Positions 7,841 to 17,177 of a DNA stretch of 64,000 bases are shown piece after piece. Location: assembly GCA_039028895.1 (NCBI GenBank), contig JBCCHF010000021.1:40541-104540 (forward strand). Reading direction: 5' to 3'. Made by a program: the position numbers and the translations under genes. The notes under the pieces are model-generated. The model was given only the letters and a program-made list of their open reading frames with translations, ran no database searches and had not been told where the DNA came from. Positions within the stretch are counted from its first letter, which is position 1, and every line of letters starts with the position of its first letter. Source of the stretch: JAHDCJ01 sp039028895 (GTDB lineage: Bacteria > Bacteroidota > Bacteroidia > Chitinophagales > Saprospiraceae).

Positions 7841-10135
7841 ATGTTAAATATTAGATGTTTCTTGAGCCTGGTCTTTGTGATGATTGCTTCCTTAGCTTTC
7901 GCTCAACCTTCCCCGAATGATTTGAAGGATAAGGCTGAAACATATTATGCCAATCAGCATTTCCATAAGGCACTTCCCCTGTTTTTGGACTACCAGACCT
8001 TTCAGCCGGAAGAGCTGTCTATTAAATATAAAATCGGTGTCTGTTATCTTGAGCTCAGCAATGCAGGCAGGGCAAAAGATTACCTCGAATTTGTTACCCA
8101 GGCCAAAAAACCTATTGGTAACGCCTTTTACCACCTCGCCAGGTCCTATCAAATGTTAGAGGAATTTGATGAAGCACTGAGAATGTACAAGCGTTACCTT
8201 GCAGTAGCAAAATTGAAAGAAGAAGATCGCGACCTGATCAAAGAGGAGATCAAAAGGTGCCTGATTGCGCGCAAACTGATCTGGAAAGAGCAAAGTGCAG
8301 TGGTCGAAAGTATGGGGGATCGTGTAAATACTGTTCACGATGAATTCAATCCTGTAATTGACCCTTACGAGCCTAATACAGTTTATTTCTCTTCAGTTCG
8401 TCCGGATAATATCGGGGGAATGGTCGATGAAAATGGACAGATTGATACCCTTGCCGGAAAGGCTAAAGCAGATATCTTCGTTTCACGTGTGATCAAAGGT
8501 CAATGGAGTACAGGCGCATCTCTTGGAGATGAACTAAATACTGCAGGTGAAGACATTATCCAGGATTTCAGCGAAAGTGGTGCCCAGATTGTTACCTGGA
8601 ATGAAGCAGCAGAAGCAGGAATTCATGTTCAGTCCTTTTTTGCAGCGGAGGAAGATAACATCGGTTTCCTCAAACTTCCCTATCCGATAAATGGTGAAAA
8701 CTGGACCGGAGATGCCTATTTTTTCAAAGACTCTATTGTAATCTTCTCTTCTGATCGTCCAGGAGGTTATGGCGGAAAAGATTTATGGTATACGCTCAGG
8801 TTAGGTGGTTTCTGGATCAGACCTCGTAATTTTGGACCATTAATCAATTCCGACTTCGATGAAGTGACGCCTTTTCTTGCAAAAGATGGCCGCACGCTAT
8901 ACTACAGTTCAAATAACCTGCTCTCATCAGGAGGGCATGATATATTTAAAACCTCTTTTTCCGATTCTTTGTTAACCTGGCTTGAACCAGAAAATCTGGG
9001 TTTCCCGATCAACTCTCCTGCCGATGAATCTTTTTTCCGACTGGATGAGGAGGGTCTTAAAGGCTATTTTGCGTCTAATCGTAATGGCGGAAACGGAGGT
9101 AGTGATATCTATACTGCTTATTTCCAGGATTACCTTCCGGAACAATCACAAGAAATGGATCCGATGATGTTTGCCTTGATAGGACTGCCTGTTCCTGACG
9201 AACAAATGGAAACCATATTGGATATCGTTGAACCGGAATCGACTAATCCCGATGAAGGCAAAGAGGAGATTTTTATTCCGGATGATCCGAATGTAGTTGA
9301 TCCGCCTGTAGCAAGATCGTGGGATTTTGAATTTGCACCTATTTTTTACGACTCTGAAGGTCAGCAATTATCACCATCAACAATTGAAACACTCGATCAA
9401 TATGCCGATATCCTTAAAGCCTTCCCTCAAACGAAGCTTGAACTAACTGCGCATACTGATAATTCCGGATTCGCTTCAAATAATCTATATTTCTCTTTGA
9501 GAAGAGCTGAATTGCTGGCAGATTATCTCGCCGATAATGGCGTTAACCCAACACAAATTGAAATCAAAGCTGTAGGATCGAATTACCCACAGGCAAAAGA
9601 TACCAATGAAGATGGTTCGGAAAATGTGGTTGCTCAAAACCTTAATCGCCGCATTGAGGCTAATTTCCATAACCTTTCCGGTACACCGGTAATTATTAAA
9701 TATTCTTCCCCGCTCATTAGCAATTTGTTATCAACCAGCGAAGCTACCAACTACAAGTCAGCCATTTCCGGATTATCTTATAAGGTCCAGGTGGCTGCTG
9801 TTAAAACAAGATTCACCGATCCTGTAGTCGGTCGTTTTCAGGATGCTACTATCGAAGCTACACCAGCATCAGATCACAAACGGTATATGCTGGGATTGGC
9901 CTCTACATTTGTCGAAATAGAACGCATAAGGCAAATACTGATCTCTGAAGGTTATGCTGATGTTTTTGTTGTTCCTTACGTAAATGGCCAACGCCTCGAT
10001 AAGGAAGGTGCCATAGAATACGCTGCTGAATACGCAGACCTCAACAGATTCCTCACCGCAGTCGGTCGCGAAGCCAGTATGAAGGACAAAAAAAAAGTAG
10101 AAACAACGAACCTTGACGACGAAGGCGGTAACTAA
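7841..10135 (+). CDS. TPR / PD40 beta-propeller / OmpA / SPOR-like envelope protein
   Basis: The ATG at 7841 gives a classic signal peptide (MLNIRCFLSLVFVMIASLAFAQ); the reading frame is open further upstream to a TTG at 7733 but that part has no secretory character. After the signal come TPR-like helices (about 25-130) and PD40/WD-like propeller blades (about 150-440) with repeated YFSS/FSSDRPGG motifs. An acidic linker is followed by an OmpA peptidoglycan-binding domain (about 500-620, ELTAHTDNSG and NRRIEANF). The C-terminal segment (YKVQVAAVKT) resembles a SPOR domain. The order TPR-propeller-OmpA resembles the T9SS accessory protein PorE. The SPOR-like end, and the absence of a visible carboxypeptidase-regulatory-like domain, differ. 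Likely periplasmic, tethering an outer-membrane complex to the wall. Confidence 0.85.
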   Translation: MLNIRCFLSLVFVMIASLAFAQPSPNDLKDKAETYYANQHFHKALPLFLDYQTFQPEELSIKYKIGVCYLELSNAGRAKDYLEFVTQAKKPIGNAFYHLARSYQMLEEFDEALRMYKRYLAVAKLKEEDRDLIKEEIKRCLIARKLIWKEQSAVVESMGDRVNTVHDEFNPVIDPYEPNTVYFSSVRPDNIGGMVDENGQIDTLAGKAKADIFVSRVIKGQWSTGASLGDELNTAGEDIIQDFSESGAQIVTWNEAAEAGIHVQSFFAAEEDNIGFLKLPYPINGENWTGDAYFFKDSIVIFSSDRPGGYGGKDLWYTLRLGGFWIRPRNFGPLINSDFDEVTPFLAKDGRTLYYSSNNLLSSGGHDIFKTSFSDSLLTWLEPENLGFPINSPADESFFRLDEEGLKGYFASNRNGGNGGSDIYTAYFQDYLPEQSQEMDPMMFALIGLPVPDEQMETILDIVEPESTNPDEGKEEIFIPDDPNVVDPPVARSWDFEFAPIFYDSEGQQLSPSTIETLDQYADILKAFPQTKLELTAHTDNSGFASNNLYFSLRRAELLADYLADNGVNPTQIEIKAVGSNYPQAKDTNEDGSENVVAQNLNRRIEANFHNLSGTPVIIKYSSPLISNLLSTSEATNYKSAISGLSYKVQVAAVKTRFTDPVVGRFQDATIEATPASDHKRYMLGLASTFVEIERIRQILISEGYADVFVVPYVNGQRLDKEGAIEYAAEYADLNRFLTAVGREASMKDKKKVETTNLDDEGGN

Positions 10136-10180
10136 CTTTGATCAAGTTTAAGATTCTTAATTTTTTTCTTTAGCCAACAG

Positions 10181-10708
10181 CTACTCCTCTGACTGTAACA
10201 ACAACTTCGGCTCTACGACATACCATTGTTCACGTTCCTTTGTATAGCCAAACGTAGCGTGTTTTAATACGCCGTTAAGCGATGATGAAGCCGACTTTGC
10301 TGCAGAAGGCGGAATACTTAAAGTTATCTGATCGCCATTATTCAATTTCAGGTACAAAGTGGCCATGCTGAAAAGGCTGACTCCAAATGGCATATTTTCA
10401 GTAACGACCGAATATACCCAGACAATAGACATGGGAGAATTGGAAATAGTTTGAATGATTTCAGCGTTTTCTACTGGAGAAGCCTTTGAGGCTTCATAAA
10501 ATAATTTGAAAGCCGAAATGATGAATACCATTGCCAAAACGACCAGAACAATGGCGACAAAAGTGTCAAAGCGTCCGGCAATCATTAATGCATACCCCGA
10601 TAATACCGTGAAGACTATTGCCAACACGTAATTTCGGTTGCGCTCCCTTCTGACCAGCTGCCTGATCAGGTCAGGGCAATGATATTTTGATTTTCGGGCT
10701 ATGCTCAA
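10181..10708 (-). CDS. Small membrane protein, function unknown
   Basis: A 175-residue protein that I do not recognise. Two adjacent hydrophobic segments (about 27-45 and 48-68: YVLAIVFTVLSGYALMIAG, then TFVAIVLVVLAMVFIISAF) form a helical hairpin with a basic N terminus. A soluble domain of about 100 residues rich in beta-type segments follows. It sits alone between two plus-strand genes, converging with the OmpA/propeller gene and diverging from parE. The reading frame is full-length with normal composition, so it is probably a real gene. Confidence 0.65.
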   Translation of the reverse strand: MSIARKSKYHCPDLIRQLVRRERNRNYVLAIVFTVLSGYALMIAGRFDTFVAIVLVVLAMVFIISAFKLFYEASKASPVENAEIIQTISNSPMSIVWVYSVVTENMPFGVSLFSMATLYLKLNNGDQITLSIPPSAAKSASSSLNGVLKHATFGYTKEREQWYVVEPKLLLQSEE

Positions 10709-10876
10709 AATGTTGTCATTTGTGCAAACAATTTGTTTACATTTCTTTGTTCAATTGTATTAAAATTACTATTTTGCAAAAGGCATGAGTATTCACCGAC
10801 GATTAAAAAGTTATTAATTTCAAAACTATTTTAATGTACAGTATATGCAGACCAAAATGAGTCTAGTATTGCCAAA

Positions 10877-10884
10877 TAATTTTG
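10877..10884 (+). promoter_or_regulatory. Candidate -7 element for parE
   Basis: TAATTTTG matches TAnnTTTG, 73 bases before the parE ATG. No convincing -33 element was found. Confidence 0.35.
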
Positions 10885-10956
10885 TGTCATGCATGCCTCG
10901 CTTTATATTTTTTTAAAGATACATTAATCATCAAAATTCTTTTTTCATAGGCTAAT

Positions 10957-12810
10957 ATGGAACATGTAAGCTATACAGAGGACAATATACGTTCGCTTGA
11001 TTGGAAAGAACATATCCGGATGCGCCCGGGTATGTATATTGGAAAACTCGGCGACGGTTCAGCTTCCGATGACGGTATTTATATCCTGCTCAAGGAAGTC
11101 CTGGATAACTCAATTGATGAGTATGTCATGGGGCACGGCAAGGTAATCGAAATAGCTGTGAAAGAAGGTATTGTCGAAGTGCGGGATTATGGACGAGGCA
11201 TTCCCCTGGGAAAGGTGATCGATTGTGTATCCAAAATCAACACGGGGGGAAAATATGATTCCAAAGCCTTTAAAAAGTCGGTTGGTCTAAACGGGGTTGG
11301 AACCAAGGCAGTAAATGCGCTTTCTGATTATTTTAAAGTGCAGGCTGTTCGAGATGGCAAGACAAAAGTTGCCGAGTTTAATCGAGGCGACCTGACCAAA
11401 AATGCAAAGGTAGTTAAATCGACACTCGATAATGGAACCATCATTACCTTTAAACCAGACGCTAGTGTATTTGAGAAATATAGGTTTAATCTGGAGATCC
11501 TTGAAGCTCAAATCTGGAACTATTGTTACCTGAATGCAGGGCTCAAGATTATCCTTAACGGAAAAACTTTCTATTCAAGGAATGGTCTTCTGGATCTGTT
11601 AAATCGAAAGAACAAACCAGAAACTATCCGATACCCGATTGTCCATATTTCAGGTGAGGATATCGAGATTGCCATTACGCATGGTAACCAATACGGTGAG
11701 CAATATTATTCCTTTGTCAATGGTCAGAATACCACCCAGGGTGGAACGCATTTGTTGGCTTTCAGAGAAGGTATTGTTAAAGGTGTCCGTGATTTCTTTG
11801 GTAAAAACTACGATGCAACGGATATCAGGGCATCCATAATCGGTGCTATCTCAGTTCGTGTTGAAGAACCAGTTTTTGAATCACAGACTAAAACCAAGCT
11901 GGGTTCGAAAAACATGGCACCTGATGGGCCAACGGTACGTGGATTTGTTGTTGATTTCGTGAGTCAGCAATTCAATAATTATCTTCACAAAAATGCCGAT
12001 ACTGCTACCGCACTGCAAAAAAGAATCATGCAGTCTGAGCGAGAGCGGAAGGAAATAGCAGGCATCAAGAAACTCGCGAACCAGAGAGCTAAAAAAGCCA
12101 ACCTGCACAATAAGAAACTTCGCGACTGCAGGATTCACTTCAACAAAAAAAGAAAAGATCGCCATGATGAATCCACACTTTTCATAACTGAGGGTGATTC
12201 TGCGAGTGGGTCAATTACCAAAGCACGCGACGTCATGACACAAGCGGTGTTTAGCTTACGCGGAAAACCACTGAATTGCTTTGGACTCACCAAAAAGGTG
12301 GTTTACGAAAATGAGGAATTCAACTTGCTTCAGCACGCTTTAAATATTGAAGATGGATTGGATGACCTCAGGTACAATAAAGTTGTGATCTCAACTGATG
12401 CTGATGTCGATGGTATGCATATCAGATTGCTCTTATTGACTTTTTTCCTTCAGTTCTTCCCAGAACTGGTGCGCCAAGGGCATCTCTATATTCTTGAAAC
12501 GCCTTTATTCAGAGTTAGAAACAAGAAAAAAACGATCTATTGTTATAGCGATCTCGAAAGACAAAACGCTATTAAGGAACTTGGCGGTAAACCAGAAATC
12601 ACACGATTCAAAGGTCTTGGAGAGATTTCGCCTAACGAATTCACTGGTTTTATCGGAAAAGACATTAGGCTCGAACCTGTTCGCCTTGATGAAAACACCG
12701 TTATTCCTGACATCCTGAAATACTTCATGGGCAAAAATACCCCTGAAAGACAGGTTTTCATTATCGAGAATCTGAAGATCGAAAAAGACGAAACAGAATT
12801 GGCCAGCTAG
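10957..12810 (+). CDS. parE: DNA topoisomerase IV subunit B
   Basis: A 617-residue type IIA topoisomerase ATPase subunit, the length expected for the Bacteroidota ParE form. The GHKL ATPase domain shows EVLDNSIDEY, DYGRGIPLG and GLNGVGTKAVNALS. The transducer follows. The TOPRIM domain has the catalytic Glu in FITEGDSASGS and the metal-binding DADVDGMH, and the tail lacks the large insertion of many GyrB proteins. It drives decatenation of daughter chromosomes with ParC. Unusually, parC does not follow: the next gene is citrate synthase on the other strand, 67 bases away. Confidence 0.92.
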   Translation: MEHVSYTEDNIRSLDWKEHIRMRPGMYIGKLGDGSASDDGIYILLKEVLDNSIDEYVMGHGKVIEIAVKEGIVEVRDYGRGIPLGKVIDCVSKINTGGKYDSKAFKKSVGLNGVGTKAVNALSDYFKVQAVRDGKTKVAEFNRGDLTKNAKVVKSTLDNGTIITFKPDASVFEKYRFNLEILEAQIWNYCYLNAGLKIILNGKTFYSRNGLLDLLNRKNKPETIRYPIVHISGEDIEIAITHGNQYGEQYYSFVNGQNTTQGGTHLLAFREGIVKGVRDFFGKNYDATDIRASIIGAISVRVEEPVFESQTKTKLGSKNMAPDGPTVRGFVVDFVSQQFNNYLHKNADTATALQKRIMQSERERKEIAGIKKLANQRAKKANLHNKKLRDCRIHFNKKRKDRHDESTLFITEGDSASGSITKARDVMTQAVFSLRGKPLNCFGLTKKVVYENEEFNLLQHALNIEDGLDDLRYNKVVISTDADVDGMHIRLLLLTFFLQFFPELVRQGHLYILETPLFRVRNKKKTIYCYSDLERQNAIKELGGKPEITRFKGLGEISPNEFTGFIGKDIRLEPVRLDENTVIPDILKYFMGKNTPERQVFIIENLKIEKDETELAS

Positions 12811-12877
12811 TCAATTCCAACTGGCCAGTAATAATAATAATTGTCTGATTAAGTTTGTCGAGTTGAATGCTCAGCAA

Positions 12878-14203
12878 TTATGCTGAAACTTCATCTTTCT
12901 TTTCGGCAAGAAATTCCTTCACCCATTTAGTGGTAACTGACTTAGGTCTTTCTAGTGGAAACCCAAGTGCTCTTGACCAGCATAACTGAGCCAAAACGCC
13001 TAACGCTCTTGATGTAGCAAATAGCACAGTGTAATAACTAAACTCAGATAAACCGTAATGAACAAGGATGGCACCCGAATGGGCATCAACATTAGGCCAT
13101 GGGTTTTTTACTTTACCTAGTCCTTCAAGGATTGGTGGGACTACATCAAATAATTTCCAAACTGTATTGATCATATCAGAGTCTTGGATGTACTCCTCGG
13201 CAAAACGACGTTGCGCTACAAATCGTGGATCTGGACGACGAAGAACCGCATGTCCGTAACCAGGAATGACCATGCCTGCATCAAGTGTTTGTTGAACGTA
13301 AGAAGCAATCTGGTCTTCACTAGGCGTTTTAGTGCCTAAGACATCCATCATGTTAAATATCCACTTTATGACTTCCTGATTAGCCAGTCCGTGAAGCGGA
13401 CCTGCGAGGGCATTAATGCCGGCGGCCATTGAGTAGTAAGCATCGCTAAGCGTTGATCCTACAAGGTGAGTGGCATGGGCCGATGCGTTACCACCTTCGT
13501 GATCAGCATGGATTGTCAGGTACAAGCGCATCAGGCTTTTGAAATCAGGAGCATCTATACCAAGCATATGCGCATAGTTGGCTGCCCAGTCTAGCGAAAT
13601 ATCTGGCTCGATATGTTCTCCGTTTTTGTAAGTTCTTCTGTAGATGTACGCAGAAACCCTGGGTAGACGGGCGATGAGGTTCATGGTATCTTCATAAGTC
13701 GCATCCCAATATTCAGTTTTGGTCATACCTTCAGCGTAACGACGCGCAAAACAGCTCTCTGTCTGCATCGAGGTAACCGCCAAGCTGAGTTGAGTCATTG
13801 GATGCGTATCTGCTGGCAAGGTTTCCAGCAGTTCGAATGTGTGTTTTGGTACATTGGATCGTCTTTGCCATTCCCCTGATAACCAGTGCACTTCTTCGTC
13901 TGTCGGAATCTCTCCGGTAAGCATCAGCCAAAACAATCCTTCTGGTAAAGGTTCTTTATCACCTTCGGCTTTTGGAAGGATTTCACGTAGTTCAGGAATA
14001 GTATAACCTCTGAAACGGATTCCCTCAATCGGATCAAGTTGCGAAGTTTCCCAAATCATCGATTTGATACCACGCATACCACCATACATCTGTGATAATT
14101 TCACGGTATCAACCTGTGTGTCCTTATGGGCTTTTAACATAGCCCTGGTTTGGGCAAATTGGGAGGAAGCTATTTCTTTGAATTTCGACTTGAGAGGGTC
14201 CAT
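12878..14203 (-). CDS. gltA: Citrate synthase, eukaryotic/mitochondrial type
   Basis: Condenses acetyl-CoA with oxaloacetate as the entry to the TCA cycle. The 441-residue chain follows the mitochondrial family rather than the common bacterial GltA: IEGIRFRGYTIPEL (59-72), LPADTHPMTQLSLA (129-142), HADHEGGNASAHATHLVGS (232-250) and GPLHGLANQEV (268-278). The three catalytic residues are visible as His271 (in PLHGLAN), His318 (in PGYGHAVLR) and Asp373 (in NVDAHSG). The short N terminus has no targeting-like sequence. It converges with parE and is separated by 115 bases from the aminopeptidase gene upstream. Function is very secure. The gene symbol is by function only. Confidence 0.95.
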   Translation of the reverse strand: MDPLKSKFKEIASSQFAQTRAMLKAHKDTQVDTVKLSQMYGGMRGIKSMIWETSQLDPIEGIRFRGYTIPELREILPKAEGDKEPLPEGLFWLMLTGEIPTDEEVHWLSGEWQRRSNVPKHTFELLETLPADTHPMTQLSLAVTSMQTESCFARRYAEGMTKTEYWDATYEDTMNLIARLPRVSAYIYRRTYKNGEHIEPDISLDWAANYAHMLGIDAPDFKSLMRLYLTIHADHEGGNASAHATHLVGSTLSDAYYSMAAGINALAGPLHGLANQEVIKWIFNMMDVLGTKTPSEDQIASYVQQTLDAGMVIPGYGHAVLRRPDPRFVAQRRFAEEYIQDSDMINTVWKLFDVVPPILEGLGKVKNPWPNVDAHSGAILVHYGLSEFSYYTVLFATSRALGVLAQLCWSRALGFPLERPKSVTTKWVKEFLAEKKDEVSA

Positions 14204-14318
14204 TTATTACTTGAATTTTATGTTAATTGGAAGCTATGTCACTCTTTAAAACCAGAGATTTAGGCTTTTGGTTGAGGTGGGGGCATCCTTTTTCTCAGGT
14301 TCGGCAAATTTAGTGAAT

Positions 14319-16112
14319 TTACGCGAGAAAAACAGGCTTTGTTTTACTTTTTAGCCATTCATTTTCAGCATTGTCAAGCCTTGGTGACAGCAACTCAAAA
14401 ACCTTACTATGGTAGTCGTTTAACCAGGTGATCTCTTCATGGTCCAAAAGGCTTAGTTCGATCAAAGATGTATCGATTGGAAACAGTGTTACAGACTCAA
14501 ATTTTAGGAAGTTGCCATATGTGCTTTCCCCTGCATTAACAGTCAATATCAGGTTCTCAATTCTGATGCCATACACTCCAGTTTCGTAATACCCTGGTTC
14601 ATTAGACGTTAGCATTCCCGGCACCAGCCCTGAAGCGGGGTGAGCGGTCCTCCCGGTTCCAAAAGATTGTGGCCCTTCATGGACATTCAGGAAAAAACCA
14701 ACGCCATGACCGGTTCCATGACCATAGTTTCGAAAAGCTGACCACAATGGCCGACGTGCCATCGCTTCCAGTTGAAAACCCTTTGTTCCTTCCGGAAACA
14801 CGCAAGTGGCAAGCGCTATATGACCTTTTAAAACTAGGGTATAATGTTTTTTTTCTTCTTTAGTAGGTTCACCAAGTGCGATTGTCCTTGTGATGTCGGT
14901 CGTACCATCGACATATTGACCACCAGAATCCAATAAGAAAATGCCATTTGGAGTTAGGGTGACATCAGTTGAAGGTGTGGCCCTGTAATGCACAATCGCG
15001 CCATGCCCCTGATAACCTGCAATAGCGGCAAAGCTTTCTCCACGATACCCTTCTTGCTGTGATCGGAAGGCATCCAGTTTTTTACCGACTTCAACTTCTG
15101 TTACCATTCCGGAAGGAAGATTTTTCTCAAGCCACATATACAATTTTACCAATGCCACCCCGTCTTTTACCATCACGTTCCTGATATGACTAATCTCGAC
15201 CTCGTTTTTTACGGATTTCAACTGTCGTATAATCGACATGTCTTTAAACAACTCGCAAGCCAACGGCACCTGCTGGGTTAACCACGCACTTATGCTTGAC
15301 GGGTCTACCAGAATCTTAGCCTCGTGTGGCAAGTCGTCGAGAACTATATCCACGGCTTTATAAGGATAGACAGTAATGCCGTCGGCTTCTAATGTCTTGA
15401 TCAAATCTTCAGATAACTTATCCTTCTGGACAAATAACTTGCTTTCATAATGACCAATTAACGCATAAGAAAGGAATACCGGATTGAATTTTACATCATT
15501 CCCTCTCAGGTTGAAGGTCCATGCGATTTCATCTAAAGCACTGAGCAACTGATAGTCAGATTGTTTGTTTTTTAATTGTGCCCTAATTTTAGACAGCTTT
15601 TCTTTCCTGCTTTTTCCGGCGAATTTAACAGGGTGGTCTTCAATGGGTTCAGATGAAAGTGGTGGCCGAGTAGACCAGGCATCAAAAGCAATTTTAGTAT
15701 CTGCGATTAATATTCCTTTATCTGAAAAAAGGGTTCGCATCTGTTTGAATTGAGCAATGGAAATTAATCTGAAATCGAAGCCTACACTATTTTCAGCAGG
15801 TAAATTATCAGCCATCCATTTCAAATGTTCAGGAGCATGTGCCTTTTTCAACTTCATGAGTTCAATACCACTTTCAGCTAATTGATCCTCTGCTTGGAGG
15901 AAATATCTTGAATCAGTCCACAAACCTGCAAAATGCTGGGTCACTATCATATTTCCGGCAGAACCGGAAAATCCGGAATACCACTCCAGAGCTTTCCATG
16001 CAGCACCAATGTATTCACTTTGATGTGGATCTGTTAATGGGATCAGGACTGCATCCAAATTCTCCGAAGCCATTTTTGCTCTCAAGCTATTTATCTTTTC
16101 TTTTGATGTCAT
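14319..16112 (-). CDS. pepP: Xaa-Pro aminopeptidase (aminopeptidase P, M24B, long form)
   Basis: Removes N-terminal residues next to proline. The 597-residue chain has two creatinase-like N domains (about 1-300) and a C-terminal pita-bread metallopeptidase, as in the long cytosolic XPNPEP1 type. The dinuclear metal ligands are visible: two Asp in LLDSGGQYVDGTTDITRT, His in GHGTGHGVGFFLNVHEGPQ, and Glu in SNEPGYYETGVYGIRIEN. No signal peptide. It is the last gene of a minus-strand run, 39 bases after the hydroxyproline dehydratase gene. That placement suggests it releases proline or hydroxyproline from peptides for the two enzymes beside it. Confidence 0.93.
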   Translation of the reverse strand: MTSKEKINSLRAKMASENLDAVLIPLTDPHQSEYIGAAWKALEWYSGFSGSAGNMIVTQHFAGLWTDSRYFLQAEDQLAESGIELMKLKKAHAPEHLKWMADNLPAENSVGFDFRLISIAQFKQMRTLFSDKGILIADTKIAFDAWSTRPPLSSEPIEDHPVKFAGKSRKEKLSKIRAQLKNKQSDYQLLSALDEIAWTFNLRGNDVKFNPVFLSYALIGHYESKLFVQKDKLSEDLIKTLEADGITVYPYKAVDIVLDDLPHEAKILVDPSSISAWLTQQVPLACELFKDMSIIRQLKSVKNEVEISHIRNVMVKDGVALVKLYMWLEKNLPSGMVTEVEVGKKLDAFRSQQEGYRGESFAAIAGYQGHGAIVHYRATPSTDVTLTPNGIFLLDSGGQYVDGTTDITRTIALGEPTKEEKKHYTLVLKGHIALATCVFPEGTKGFQLEAMARRPLWSAFRNYGHGTGHGVGFFLNVHEGPQSFGTGRTAHPASGLVPGMLTSNEPGYYETGVYGIRIENLILTVNAGESTYGNFLKFESVTLFPIDTSLIELSLLDHEEITWLNDYHSKVFELLSPRLDNAENEWLKSKTKPVFLA

Positions 16113-16151
16113 AATTGTTTTGAATTTTGAGTTTACCTGCGGTTGGTAAAT

Positions 16152-17177
16152 TTATCTGAAAATAAATCCTTTGTTCAAATCATCTTGTGGATCAAAGAAA
16201 AAGGTGTTTTCACCTGTTATGAATGCTGTCCCACTAACTTCTGGAATCACTGCTTCAAAATCACCAAATCGAGTTACTTCTTTTACCTTAACAGACATAG
16301 TTGTGCCAAGAATACTTTCAATTGTAATGGTTTCGCCTAACTGGATTTCTCCCTTTGAATAATGTATTGCAGCTCTTGCGCTAACACCTGTGCCTGTAGG
16401 CGATCGGTCTACCTCTCCCTCAGCGAAGATGCAAACATTACGGCTATGATGATTGTTGTTTTTGGCTTTGCCAATGAAGATGGTACCATAAAGAAAGCCA
16501 AGGTCTTTTTCGAAAGGATGAATGATATCCTCTACTTCTATAACAGCTTTTTTAATCCGCTTTCCGAATTGCATCAATTCATCATGATCTTTGCCATCAA
16601 GGCCAACTCCAATCTGTTCTGCATCACAAAAAGCATAGAAGGCACCACCAAATGCAATGTCATAATTGATTTGTCCGGTACCAGGTAGGTTTATTTGCTT
16701 ATGGGATTTTGTAACAAAGGACGGCACATTGAGGAAAGATACCCTTGAAACCACGCTGCCTTTTCTAAATGCGGTAGCAACAACTCTCCCGGCAGGTGTA
16801 TCCATCTTGATAACAGGTTGATTCCCTTCTTTTTTCAGGATGCCTGTATCCAATAACGCTTTTCCCAAAGCGATCACGGCATGGCCGCACATTGTGCTGT
16901 AGCCTTCATTGTGTAAAAAGAATACACCGATATCCCCATCGTTGGAAACAGGAGGCGTAATTACTGCTCCATACTGATCTGCGTGACCTCTTGGTTCCCA
17001 CATCAGCCCGGTTCGAATATGATCAAGGTGATCTTTGAAGAAACGTCTTTTTTCAAGGATCGTATTGCCTTTTATTTCGGGTAAACCGTCAAGAATTATA
17101 CGTAAGGGTTCACCGCCGGTATGAGCATCCAGGGTTTTGATGGTCATCCAGTTGGCAGGAGGTTTAAAAATGGTCAT
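16152..17177 (-). CDS. trans-3-hydroxy-L-proline dehydratase (proline racemase superfamily)
   Basis: A 341-residue proline racemase-fold protein. The first catalytic motif is MCGHAVIALG with Cys97. The second motif reads DRSPTGTGVSARAA with Thr261 where true racemases and 4-hydroxyproline epimerases have Cys. In this family the Cys/Thr pair marks trans-3-hydroxyproline dehydratase, which removes water to give delta1-pyrroline-2-carboxylate. The stop/start overlap of 4 bases with the upstream Pyr2C reductase gene, which would reduce that product to proline, strongly supports the call. The substrate-free alternative is a divergent epimerase, which I consider unlikely. Confidence 0.85.
   Translation of the reverse strand: MTIFKPPANWMTIKTLDAHTGGEPLRIILDGLPEIKGNTILEKRRFFKDHLDHIRTGLMWEPRGHADQYGAVITPPVSNDGDIGVFFLHNEGYSTMCGHAVIALGKALLDTGILKKEGNQPVIKMDTPAGRVVATAFRKGSVVSRVSFLNVPSFVTKSHKQINLPGTGQINYDIAFGGAFYAFCDAEQIGVGLDGKDHDELMQFGKRIKKAVIEVEDIIHPFEKDLGFLYGTIFIGKAKNNNHHSRNVCIFAEGEVDRSPTGTGVSARAAIHYSKGEIQLGETITIESILGTTMSVKVKEVTRFGDFEAVIPEVSGTAFITGENTFFFDPQDDLNKGFIFR

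Noticed and set aside
12871..12886. Hairpin TCAGCA-ATTA-TGCTGA as a terminator between parE and citrate synthase
   Set aside because: The stem is only 6 bp, has no T-run on either strand and overlaps the citrate synthase stop codon.
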